Shown here: piece by piece, positions 1 through 7,696 of the stretch
How the letters are laid out: each line of letters begins with the position of its first letter
Position numbering within the stretch: position 1 is the stretch's first letter
Assembly (NCBI GenBank): GCA_045593265.1
Contig: JAZNWH010000020.1
Span: 1-31,550, forward strand
Direction: 5' to 3'
Length of the DNA stretch: 31,550 bases
Source: RGIG8497 sp045593265
Lineage (GTDB): Bacteria; Bacillota; Clostridia; RGIG6154
Notes under the pieces: model-generated
Seen by the model: only the letters and a program-made list of their open reading frames with translations
Told to the model about the DNA's origin: nothing
The model's database searches: none
Position numbers and translations under genes: made by a program

Positions 1-36
1 TTGACGAAACCTTGCTTCTGATGTTAAAATACTCAT
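1..36 (-). CDS. IS transposase, N-terminal fragment (window edge)
   Basis: The twelve visible codons read MSILTSEARFRQ, identical to the start of the complete transposase at 28346-29260. Whether this copy is intact cannot be told, because the gene continues beyond the left edge. It begins with ATG, preceded by GGAG at a suitable distance on the minus strand. Confidence 0.9.
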   Translation of the reverse strand, partial: MSILTSEARFRQ

Positions 37-142
37 AGGGAAATGTCTCCTTTTTGATACATGTTTTTTTGGACATTAACATTATATCATATTTGGAGTT
101 CAATTTCCTTTTTATTTGACACCCATCAATTGTATCACAACA
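1..142 (-). mobile_element. Terminal part of an IS copy (transposase-start end), cut by window edge
   Basis: These bases match 29225-29366, the end of the complete IS downstream, with only four mismatches (at 40, 73, 103 and 119). The shared sequence includes the first 12 transposase codons, the leader with GGAG ribosome site, the TATAAT-like box and the inverted-repeat core TGTCACCCATCA. Similarity stops at about 142, where the flanks diverge, so this marks the IS outer end. Both copies face the same way. The rest of this copy, and its other target repeat, lie outside the window. Confidence 0.93.
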
Positions 143-196
143 TTTTGAAATTTTTTAATTAATATTTTTGTTTTGAGGTTTACATTGATTTTATAT

Positions 197-1438
197 TTAA
201 TTTAAATGCGATTTTAAAGCTGTATCTTGAGAATTCAGAATTTTGTAAGATAAGTGCGTATTTAACAAACTTGCTCTTGTTATACATTTATAACCATATT
301 TTTCACGAAGCAAATCGATAGAAACATCGGAGGCTTTTGATTTTTCAGAAATATCGTTTTCAAAAAAACAACATTGATTGTTTTGCGTGTTTTGAAGTTC
401 AGATAACGTAACAGTAATCGCTCGTATCGGAATGTTATTCCACATTTCATTTAATATTTTTTTTGAATAATAAAATATTTCTTTTGTTGACGAAACAGGA
501 GAGAGAAGTGCTTTTTGATGAGAATATAATTTAAAGCTACTGTCTTTTAAAGAAACAGATATTACCGAAGCAGAAAGTTTTTGTTTTCTCAGCCGTTCTC
601 CGATTTTTTCAGAAATACCTAAAAGAACAGTAGAAGCAGATTTTACATCTGTTACATTTTTGTTTAAAGTAGTTCCGTTTCCTAAACTTTTTGGAGGTGG
701 TTCTTCTGATTTTACAGTTGATATATCAATTCCGTTAGCATAATACCATACTAAATTTCCGTGTTCTTTTAAATATGAATATAAATATCTTCTATCGCAT
801 CTTGCTATATCTCCGATAGTACACATACCTATACTTTTCAACTTTTCTTTTGTTTTTTTTCCGACCATAAACAAATCAGATACAGGCAGATGCCACATCT
901 TCGACTGAATTTCATCAGGATATAATGTGTGTACTTTATCCGGTTTTTCAAAATCTGATGCCATTTTTGCTAAAAGTTTATTTGTTGAAATTCCTATGTT
1001 TACAGTAACACCCATCTCTTTTTTTATAGCATCTTTTATAAGATTTGCTGCATTTAGAGGAGTGCCAAAATGATAGCTCATATTGGTGTAATCCAAAAAT
1101 AATTCATCAACTGAAAATTGCTGAACATCAGGTGAAAAGCGTTTGCATATTTCCAACATTTTTTTTGAACATTCATTATATAAATTAAAATCAGGATGTA
1201 CAATTTTTATTTCAGGACATTTTTCTCTTGCTTTATATAAAGGTTCACCTGTTTGTACACCATACTTTTTTGCAGGGATAGATTTTGCCAAAACAATCCC
1301 TGTTCTTGAATGTTCTTTACCACCTATAACTGCCGGAATGTTCCTTAAATCAGGGTATAATCCGTATTTAACTCTTTTTGCTGCTGTCCATGATAAAAAT
1401 GCTGAATTTACATCAATATGAAAAATTGTACGCTCCAT
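197..1438 (-). CDS. dinB: Y-family DNA polymerase IV (DinB/ImpB-MucB-SamB)
   Basis: This is a translesion DNA polymerase of the Y family, 413 aa. The palm carboxylates are visible: Asp9 in HIDVNSAF and Asp111/Glu112 in the FSVDELFLDYT motif. Phe14 sits where the steric-gate residue of DinB lies. A helix-hairpin-helix-like stretch (DLFMVGKKTKEKLKSIG) and a little-finger domain follow. The start is ATG with AGGTGA five bases upstream. The C-terminus has no obvious clamp-binding QLxLF motif, so clamp binding is uncertain. The promoter carries a perfect LexA/DinR box inside its spacer, so SOS induction is strongly expected. It is monocistronic and divergent from cysE. The gene ends about 55 bases from the end of the left IS copy. 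Confidence 0.95.
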   Translation of the reverse strand: MERTIFHIDVNSAFLSWTAAKRVKYGLYPDLRNIPAVIGGKEHSRTGIVLAKSIPAKKYGVQTGEPLYKAREKCPEIKIVHPDFNLYNECSKKMLEICKRFSPDVQQFSVDELFLDYTNMSYHFGTPLNAANLIKDAIKKEMGVTVNIGISTNKLLAKMASDFEKPDKVHTLYPDEIQSKMWHLPVSDLFMVGKKTKEKLKSIGMCTIGDIARCDRRYLYSYLKEHGNLVWYYANGIDISTVKSEEPPPKSLGNGTTLNKNVTDVKSASTVLLGISEKIGERLRKQKLSASVISVSLKDSSFKLYSHQKALLSPVSSTKEIFYYSKKILNEMWNNIPIRAITVTLSELQNTQNNQCCFFENDISEKSKASDVSIDLLREKYGYKCITRASLLNTHLSYKILNSQDTALKSHLN

Positions 1439-1457
1439 GATATCACCTCATATTTAT

Positions 1458-1486
1458 ATTATAACCGAACATTTGTTCGATGTAAA
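1458..1486 (-). promoter_or_regulatory. dinB promoter with embedded SOS (LexA/DinR) box
   Basis: On the minus strand a -35 TTTACA (1481-1486) and a -10 TATAAT (1458-1463) are 17 bases apart. The spacer contains CGAACAAATGTTCG (1466-1479), a perfect inverted repeat matching the Gram-positive LexA consensus CGAAC-N4-GTTCG. LexA bound here would occlude RNA polymerase directly. This is seen in the sequence; repression itself is inferred. Confidence 0.92.
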
Positions 1487-1527
1487 GAAAAAATTAAAAA
1501 TATTATTAAAAATATCGATTTTATATG

Positions 1528-1556
1528 TTGAAACTTGTGAGAAAATATGTTAAAAT
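1528..1556 (+). promoter_or_regulatory. Likely promoter of cysE-cysS-mrnC
   Basis: TTGAAA (1528-1533), a 17-base spacer and TAAAAT (1551-1556), with a TGT extension just before the -10. It lies about 30 bases ahead of the cysE TTG start. A second TATAAT at 1556-1561 is badly spaced from this -35. I see no T-box leader. Confidence 0.6.
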
Positions 1557-1584
1557 ATAATGAACATGTTAGTGAGGTGGAATT

Positions 1585-2223
1585 TTGTTTAATACCTTAA
1601 AAAAAGATTTACAGACAATACTCGAACGTGATCCGGCTGCAAGAAATGTGTGGGAAGTATTTTTTATGTATCCGGGATTTAAGGCTATTATGAACCACAG
1701 AATAGCACATTGGTTTTACCAAAAGGGTCATAAGTTTATTGCAACAGTAATATCTAATAAAGTTAGACGTAAATATGGTATAGAAATCCATCCGGCAGCA
1801 CAAATAGGGAATGGTGTATTTATCGACCATGGAATGGGTGTTGTTATAGGCGAAACTGCCATTGTTGGTGATAATTGTACAATTTATCAGGGGGTTACTC
1901 TTGGCGGTACAGGAAAACACAAGGGGAAAAGACATCCTACTATCGGAAACAATGTTCTGATAGGATGTGGTGCTAAAGTTTTAGGTCCGTTTACTGTAGG
2001 AGATAATAGCAAAATTGCTGCTAATGCTGTAGTTTTACAGGAAGTTCCTGCCAATTGCACATGTGTTGGTATACCTGCAAGAATAGTAAAACGAGATAAT
2101 ATAAAAGTAATGACGAACTTTGATCATATACATATGCCTGACCCTGTTGCTCAGGAACTTTGTAAGTTATCTCACAGGATAGATGTTTTAGAAAAAACTG
2201 CAACTGATTCGGAGGAGAATTGA
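1585..2223 (+). CDS. cysE: Serine O-acetyltransferase
   Basis: It acetylates L-serine with acetyl-CoA, the first step of cysteine synthesis in the cytoplasm. The 212-aa protein has the SAT N-terminal helical region (to about 65) and then a left-handed beta-helix of hexapeptide repeats. Catalytic Asp81/His82 lie in IDHGMGVVIGE, and the second histidine is His117 in GKRHPTIG. The tail beyond the hexapeptides is a longer acidic helix than in minimal forms. The start is TTG, chosen because GAGGTGG lies five bases upstream and the N-terminus (MFNTLKKDLQ) is typical. It is first in an operon with cysS and mrnC, the arrangement known in Bacillus, and its stop overlaps the cysS start by one base. Confidence 0.95.
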   Translation: MFNTLKKDLQTILERDPAARNVWEVFFMYPGFKAIMNHRIAHWFYQKGHKFIATVISNKVRRKYGIEIHPAAQIGNGVFIDHGMGVVIGETAIVGDNCTIYQGVTLGGTGKHKGKRHPTIGNNVLIGCGAKVLGPFTVGDNSKIAANAVVLQEVPANCTCVGIPARIVKRDNIKVMTNFDHIHMPDPVAQELCKLSHRIDVLEKTATDSEEN

Positions 2224-3608
2224 TGAAACTTTTTAATACATTAACAAGAAAAAAAGAAGAATTCGTACCAGTAGAATCTGGGAAAGTAAGTATGTATGTT
2301 TGCGGACCTACAGTTTACAATTATATCCACATAGGTAATGCAAGACCGATGATTGTATTTGATACTGTTCGCAGATATTTTGAATACAAAGGTTACGATG
2401 TTAACTATGTTTCAAATTTCACGGATGTAGACGATAAAATTATCAAAAAAGCTAATGAAGAAAATGTGGACTCTTCAGTAATTTCCGAAAGATTTATTGC
2501 TGAATGTCAAAAAGATATGAAAGCAATGAATGTAAAAGATGCCACTACTCATCCAAAAGCTACAGAAGAAATTGATGGTATGATAGAAATGATACAAACT
2601 CTTATTGATAAAGGGTTTGCTTACAATTCCAATGGCACTGTATACTTCAGGACAAGAGCTTTTTCTGATTATGGCAAACTTTCCAAGAAAAACATAGATG
2701 AACTGCAGGCAGGTCATCGTGAAATTCAGGTTACAGGCGAAGATGGTAAAGAAGATTATTTTGATTTCGTATTGTGGAAACCTAAAAAAGAAGGAGAACC
2801 TTCGTGGCCATCTCCGTGGAGCGATGGCAGACCTGGATGGCATATTGAATGTTCGGTTATGTCTAAAAAATATCTTGGTGAACAAATTGATATTCATGCA
2901 GGTGGGGAAGACTTGATTTTCCCTCATCATGAAAATGAAATTGCTCAGAGCGAAGCTGCTAACGGTAAACCATTTGCAAAATACTGGCTCCATAATGGTT
3001 TTCTCAATATAAATAATGTTAAAATGAGTAAATCTTTAGGAAATTTCTTTACTGTACGAGAAATATCTGAACAGTATGATTTACAAGTTCTCAGATTCTT
3101 TATGTTGAGTGCACATTACAGAAGTCCCTTAAATTTCAGTGCAGAATTAATGGCAGCATCACAAAACGGCTTAGAAAGAATTTTGACTGCCGTTGAGAGA
3201 TTAAAAGAAATTAAAGGTATTGATGGAACGGAAACTAAATCTGATGAAATTTCATCTTATGTTGAAAAATTCGAAAGCGCTATGGAAGACGATTTCAATA
3301 CAGCTGATGCAGTTTCAGCCATCTTTGAACTTGTTAAATTTGCAAATGTAAATATAAATGAAAACTCGTCTGCATCCGATGTTGAAAAAACATTAAAGAC
3401 CATACAGACTTTATGTGATGTTTTAGGAATAATAACAGATAAAGTTGAAGAAGATATCGATTCTGAAATAGAAGCATTGATTGAAGAAAGACAAACTGCA
3501 AGAAAAAATAAAGATTTTGCACTTGCTGATAAAATTCGTGATGAACTGAAAAGTAAAGGAATTATACTTGAAGATACGCCTCAGGGGGTAAAATGGAAGA
3601 GAATTTAG
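2223..3608 (+). CDS. cysS: Cysteinyl-tRNA synthetase
   Basis: It is a class I aminoacyl-tRNA synthetase that charges tRNA-Cys, 461 aa and of normal length. The HIGH-type motif HIGN is at 36-39 and KMSKS at 267-271. Zinc ligands are Cys27 (YVCGPTVYN), Cys210 (GWHIECSVMS) and the FPHHENE segment near 233-239. I chose ATG at 2223, six bases after GGAGGA, over an in-frame TTG one codon earlier. The ATG overlaps the cysE stop by one base, implying translational coupling. Its 3' end overlaps mrnC by 16 bases. Confidence 0.97.
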   Translation: MKLFNTLTRKKEEFVPVESGKVSMYVCGPTVYNYIHIGNARPMIVFDTVRRYFEYKGYDVNYVSNFTDVDDKIIKKANEENVDSSVISERFIAECQKDMKAMNVKDATTHPKATEEIDGMIEMIQTLIDKGFAYNSNGTVYFRTRAFSDYGKLSKKNIDELQAGHREIQVTGEDGKEDYFDFVLWKPKKEGEPSWPSPWSDGRPGWHIECSVMSKKYLGEQIDIHAGGEDLIFPHHENEIAQSEAANGKPFAKYWLHNGFLNINNVKMSKSLGNFFTVREISEQYDLQVLRFFMLSAHYRSPLNFSAELMAASQNGLERILTAVERLKEIKGIDGTETKSDEISSYVEKFESAMEDDFNTADAVSAIFELVKFANVNINENSSASDVEKTLKTIQTLCDVLGIITDKVEEDIDSEIEALIEERQTARKNKDFALADKIRDELKSKGIILEDTPQGVKWKRI

Positions 3609-3982
3609 TTACAAAAGGTGATACTTTCTCGCCTCTTGCACTTGCATTCTTGGGAGATGCTGTTTTTGAGCTTTATATAAGGGAACATATATTGTCAAAA
3701 GCTAACACTTCCGTTGATAATTTGCATAAAAAAACTGTAAAGTTTGTAAAAGCATCGGCTCAATGTGAAGCTTATGATAGGATAGAACCCTTTCTTACTG
3801 AAAAAGAAATGAGGGTGTTCAAAAGAGGAAGAAATGCCAAAAGTAATACTAAGGCTAAAAATGCTGCACTTTCAGAGTATAAGAAAGCAACGGGATTTGA
3901 AGCACTTTTAGGGTATTTATATATCAATGGAAATCTTTCAAGATTAGAAGAACTGCTGGAGCTTTCTGCAAATTTTGAATGA
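3593..3982 (+). CDS. mrnC: Mini-ribonuclease III
   Basis: This is an RNase III catalytic domain without a dsRNA-binding domain, 129 aa. In Bacillus the family matures 23S rRNA. The FLGDAVFELYIREH signature supplies Asp22 and Glu26, and GFEALLGYLY supplies Glu103 of the second acidic site. The gene overlaps the end of cysS, the usual cysE-cysS-mrnC order. The 23S 2'-O-methyltransferase gene rlmB, which often follows, is missing; a transketolase gene comes next instead. Confidence 0.93.
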   Translation: MEENLVTKGDTFSPLALAFLGDAVFELYIREHILSKANTSVDNLHKKTVKFVKASAQCEAYDRIEPFLTEKEMRVFKRGRNAKSNTKAKNAALSEYKKATGFEALLGYLYINGNLSRLEELLELSANFE

Positions 3983-4031
3983 TATAAAGTCTGTGATTAT
4001 TTTTGATTAAAATAAATTAAAGGAGCATGAC

Positions 4032-4886
4032 ATGAATACTAAAGAAATCAACAAACTTAATCTTATGGCTTATAAAGTCAGAAGAAACGTAATTGAAGCG
4101 GTTTATAATGCTGCGTCCGGACATCCTGGAGGTTCGCTATCAATCGCTGAAATTTTATCAGTACTGTATTTTAAAGAAATGAATATAAATCCTGATAACC
4201 CTTCAGATCCGGACAGAGACCGACTTGTTCTTTCAAAAGGACATTGTTCGCCTGCGCTTTATGGTGTACTTGCTGAAAGAGGATTTTTCCCTGTTGAAGA
4301 TTTAAAAACATTTAGAAAAATTGACAGCTATTTACAGGGACATCCTGATATGAAAGGTATCCCGGGGGTTGATATGTCAACCGGTTCTTTAGGACAGGGA
4401 GTAAGTGCAGCCAATGGTATGGCACTTGCTGCTAAAATAGATAAGAAAAGCTATCGTGTTTACAGCATTTTGGGTGATGGCGAAATAGAAGAAGGTCAAG
4501 TTTGGGAAGCTGCTATGTTTGCTTCACATCATAAACTTGATAATCATACAGTATTTGTTGATTTTAATGGTTTACAGATAGATGGACCGATTTCAAAAGT
4601 TATGTCTTCGGAACCTATAGATAAAAAATTTGAAGCATTCGGTTTTAATGTTATATGTATAGATGCTCATGATGTAGAAGCTATTGTTAATGCAATTGAA
4701 TGTGCAAAAGAGTGTAAAGATAAACCTACAGCAATAATATGCAAATCAACTAAAGGAAAAGGCGTTTCTTACATGGAGAATCAAGTATCATGGCATGGCT
4801 CAGCACCCAAAAAAGAGCAGTATGATATAGCTGTTGAAGAGCTTGAAAGAAAAATAGCAGAATTGGAGGTTCTTGTTAATGAGTGA
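4032..4886 (+). CDS. Transketolase, N-terminal (TPP-binding) subunit
   Basis: This is the N-terminal half of a split transketolase, 284 aa, which moves two-carbon ketol units between sugar phosphates. Conserved histidines are at 31 (SGHPGG), 71 (LSKGHCSPALYG) and 104 (GHPD). The thiamine-diphosphate motif begins with GDGE at 148-151 and ends at Asn179. The start is ATG with AAAGGAG eight bases before it. It overlaps the C-terminal subunit gene by eight bases, so the two are co-translated. Split transketolases are common in Firmicutes, and the exact sugar specificity cannot be read here. I see only a weak promoter-like sequence in the 49-base gap after mrnC. Confidence 0.93.
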   Translation: MNTKEINKLNLMAYKVRRNVIEAVYNAASGHPGGSLSIAEILSVLYFKEMNINPDNPSDPDRDRLVLSKGHCSPALYGVLAERGFFPVEDLKTFRKIDSYLQGHPDMKGIPGVDMSTGSLGQGVSAANGMALAAKIDKKSYRVYSILGDGEIEEGQVWEAAMFASHHKLDNHTVFVDFNGLQIDGPISKVMSSEPIDKKFEAFGFNVICIDAHDVEAIVNAIECAKECKDKPTAIICKSTKGKGVSYMENQVSWHGSAPKKEQYDIAVEELERKIAELEVLVNE

Positions 4887-5823
4887 TATTAAAATTGCAA
4901 CAAGAGAATCATATGGTAAGGCTCTTGCAGAACTCGGTGAAAAATATGATTTTGTTGTTATGGATGCTGATTTAAGTGAAGCAACAAAAACTAAGATTTT
5001 TGCAGATAAATATCCCGAAAGGTTTTTTGATACAGGTATCGCAGAGGGTAACATGATGGCAACAGCTGCAGGTATTGCTTCTTGTGGTAAGACTGTTTTT
5101 GCAAGTTCTTTTGCTATGTTTGCAGCCGGACGTGCTTTTGAGCAGATAAGAAATTCTATTTGTTATCCTAACTTAAATGTAAAAATAGGCGCAACTCATG
5201 GTGGAATTTCTGTAGGAGAGGACGGAGCAACTCATCAATGTCTTGAAGATTTAGGTATTATGAGAACTATTCCTAATATGGTTGTTATTAATCCTTGTGA
5301 TGACGTTGAAGCTAAAGCGGCTGTTGAAGCAGCAATAAATCATTATGGTCCTGTATATTTGAGATTTTGCAGATTGGCAACACCTGTTATTTATGATAAA
5401 TCTACATATAATTTTGAAATTGGAAAAGGTATAGTTCTTAAAGACGGAACAGATGTTACTATTGTTGCAAATGGATTAATGGTTAATGAAGCGTTGAAAG
5501 CTGCTGAGAAACTTGAAAATGATGGAATTTGCGCAGCAGTTATAGATATGCATACAATTAAACCTATTGATAAAGATTTATTGGTTGAATATGCAACAAA
5601 GACAGGGGCTATAGTTACTGCTGAAGAGCATAACATTTATGGTGGACTTGGTAGCGCAGTAGCAGAAGTATTGTCTGAAACTGTTCCGGTTCCGGTACTG
5701 AGAGTTGGTACAAAGGACAAGTTTGGTAAATCGGGCACACCTGCAGCTTTATTTGAAGAATATGGATTAACTGCAGATGAAATATATAAAAAAGCCAAAG
5801 AATCAATTAAAATAAAGAAATAG
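4879..5823 (+). CDS. Transketolase, C-terminal subunit
   Basis: It contributes the pyrimidine-binding and C-terminal domains, 314 aa. Glu56 in DTGIAEGNMM is the residue that activates the thiamine cofactor. THGGISVGEDGATHQ (from 106) holds further active-site histidines. The start is taken as ATG, nine bases after GGAGG; a TTG two codons earlier would sit too close to it. It is followed after 12 bases by fucI with its own AGGAGG. This tight spacing puts transketolase and the isomerase on one transcript. Confidence 0.93.
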   Translation: MSDIKIATRESYGKALAELGEKYDFVVMDADLSEATKTKIFADKYPERFFDTGIAEGNMMATAAGIASCGKTVFASSFAMFAAGRAFEQIRNSICYPNLNVKIGATHGGISVGEDGATHQCLEDLGIMRTIPNMVVINPCDDVEAKAAVEAAINHYGPVYLRFCRLATPVIYDKSTYNFEIGKGIVLKDGTDVTIVANGLMVNEALKAAEKLENDGICAAVIDMHTIKPIDKDLLVEYATKTGAIVTAEEHNIYGGLGSAVAEVLSETVPVPVLRVGTKDKFGKSGTPAALFEEYGLTADEIYKKAKESIKIKK

Positions 5824-5835
5824 GAGGAATTAATT

Positions 5836-7641
5836 ATGGCAGAAAACAGATTAATTGGGGGATACCCTGTAATTGGTATCAGACCAACAATTGATGGTCG
5901 TAGAGGACCTCTTAAGGTAAGAGAATCATTAGAAGTTCAGACAATGAATATGGCTAAATCAGCTGCTAAATTGTTCACAGAAAACCTTAAGTATTCAAAC
6001 GGAGAACCTGTTAAGGTTGTAATTGCCGACACAACTATCGGTAGAGTTGCAGAAGCTGCTGCTTGTGCAGAAAAATTCAAAAAAGAGGGTGTTGACATCA
6101 CTCTTACCGTTACACCTTGCTGGTGCTATGGTTCAGAAACAATGGATATGGATAAAGACACTATTAAGGCAGTTTGGGGCTTTAATGGAACAGAAAGACC
6201 AGGTGCAGTTTACCTTGCAGCAGTTCTTGCTTCACATGCTCAGAAAGGTCTTCCTGCCTTTGGTATCTATGGTCATGACGTTCAGGATATTGATGATACA
6301 TCAATTCCTGCTGATGTTGAGGAAAAGCTTTTAAGATTTGGTCGTGCTGCTGTAGCAGTTGCTTCAATGAGAGGTAAATCTTATTTGCAGATTGGTTCAA
6401 TTTGTATGGGTATCGGTGGTTCAATTATTGACTCACACTTTATTGAAGATTACCTTGGAATGAGAGTAGAATCAGTTGATGAGGTAGAAATCATCAGAAG
6501 AATGACTGAAGGCATCTATGATGCAAAAGAAGTTGAAAAAGCTTCTAAGTGGATTAAAGAAAACTGCATAGAAGGTTTTGATAAAAATCCTGAAAATATG
6601 CAGCTTACAAGAGAAAAGAAAGATGAACAGTGGGAATTTGTTGCTAAAATGTACTGCATTATTAAGGATCTTATGAATGGCAATAAAAATCTTCCTGAAG
6701 GCTGTGAAGAAGAAAGAGTTGGTCATAATGCCATTGCAGCAGGTTTCCAGGGACAGAGACAGTGGACGGACTTCTATCCAAACTGTGATTTCCCAGAAGC
6801 TATGCTTAATACATCATTTGATCATAACGGTGCAAGAGAACCTTATATTTTAGCAACTGAAAATGACGTTCTTAATGGTCTTGGTATGTTGTTTATGAAA
6901 CTTCTTACAAACAGAGCACAGATTTTTGCCGATGTACGTACATACTGGAGTGGAGACGCTGTTAAGAGAGTTACAGGCTATGAAATTCAGGGCAAAGCTA
7001 AAGAAGCTGATGGTTTTATTCATCTTATTAATTCAGGTGCTGCCTGCCTTGATGCTAACGGTGAAGCAAAAGATGCTAACGGAAATGGTGTAATTAAGCC
7101 TTGGTATGAAGTAACAGAAGAAGACCAGAAGAATATAATGAAAGCTACAACATGGAATCCTGCTGACCTTGGATATTTTAGAGGTGGCGGTTATTCATCA
7201 AGATTTTTAACAAGAGCAGAAATGCCTGCTACAATGATAAGATTAAATCTTGTAAAAGGACTTGGTCCTGTTCTTCAGATTGCTGAAGGTTGGACTGTAG
7301 ATCTTCCTGAAGATGTTTCTGATACACTTTGGAAGAGAACTGACTATACATGGCCATGCACTTGGTTTGCTCCAAGATGTACAGGCGAAGGTGCGTTTAA
7401 AACAGCATACGATGTAATGAATAACTGGGGTGCAAATCATGGCGCTATCAGTTATGGACATATTGGTGCTGATCTTATTACACTTTGTTCAATGCTTAGA
7501 ATTCCTGTATGTATGCATAACGTACCTGAAGAAAAAATCTTCAGACCTGCTGCTTGGAATGCTTTTGGTATGGATAAAGAAGGCGCTGATTACAGAGCTT
7601 GTGAAAATTACGGACCAATGTATGGAAAATGCAGTAAGTAA
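5836..7641 (+). CDS. fucI: L-fucose isomerase (also D-arabinose isomerase)
   Basis: It interconverts L-fucose and L-fuculose; FucI enzymes also act on D-arabinose. Its 601 aa match the family length. Family signatures include IGIRPTIDGRRGPL near the start and AIAAGFQGQRQWTDFYPN (299-316). By comparison with E. coli FucI, the manganese ligands should be Glu335 (GAREP), Asp366 (FADVRTYWS) and His535 (WGANHG). The context is a transketolase upstream and a sugar kinase downstream; no fuculose-1-phosphate aldolase, mutarotase, transporter or regulator is in the window. Substrate assignment between L-fucose and D-arabinose is open. Confidence 0.93.
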   Translation: MAENRLIGGYPVIGIRPTIDGRRGPLKVRESLEVQTMNMAKSAAKLFTENLKYSNGEPVKVVIADTTIGRVAEAAACAEKFKKEGVDITLTVTPCWCYGSETMDMDKDTIKAVWGFNGTERPGAVYLAAVLASHAQKGLPAFGIYGHDVQDIDDTSIPADVEEKLLRFGRAAVAVASMRGKSYLQIGSICMGIGGSIIDSHFIEDYLGMRVESVDEVEIIRRMTEGIYDAKEVEKASKWIKENCIEGFDKNPENMQLTREKKDEQWEFVAKMYCIIKDLMNGNKNLPEGCEEERVGHNAIAAGFQGQRQWTDFYPNCDFPEAMLNTSFDHNGAREPYILATENDVLNGLGMLFMKLLTNRAQIFADVRTYWSGDAVKRVTGYEIQGKAKEADGFIHLINSGAACLDANGEAKDANGNGVIKPWYEVTEEDQKNIMKATTWNPADLGYFRGGGYSSRFLTRAEMPATMIRLNLVKGLGPVLQIAEGWTVDLPEDVSDTLWKRTDYTWPCTWFAPRCTGEGAFKTAYDVMNNWGANHGAISYGHIGADLITLCSMLRIPVCMHNVPEEKIFRPAAWNAFGMDKEGADYRACENYGPMYGKCSK

Positions 7642-7650
7642 TTAACCAAA

Positions 7651-7676
7651 ACGGGAGCCACTTATGTGGCTTCCGT
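7651..7676 (+). other. Stop-proximal hairpin between fucI and the kinase gene
   Basis: An 11-bp stem (ACGGGAGCCAC with GTGGCTTCCGT, one G-U pair) closes a TTAT loop. It begins nine bases after the fucI stop. No T-run follows, so it is not a standard intrinsic terminator. It may shape differential expression by protecting or processing mRNA. Confidence 0.75.
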
Positions 7677-7696
7677 GAAATTTATGAGGTGGCAAA

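Noticed and set aside
1487..1584. T-box leader before cysE-cysS
   Set aside because: The region is under 100 bases and shows no T-box sequence or terminator/antiterminator pair.
2475..2993. 172-codon open frame on the minus strand inside cysS
   Set aside because: It lies wholly opposite a certain gene, has no ribosome site or recognisable domain, and arises from codon bias.
3975..4003. Promoter before the transketolase genes (TTGAAT-17-TATTTT)
   Set aside because: Both boxes are weak and the spacing could be chance in AT-rich DNA; not listed as a feature.
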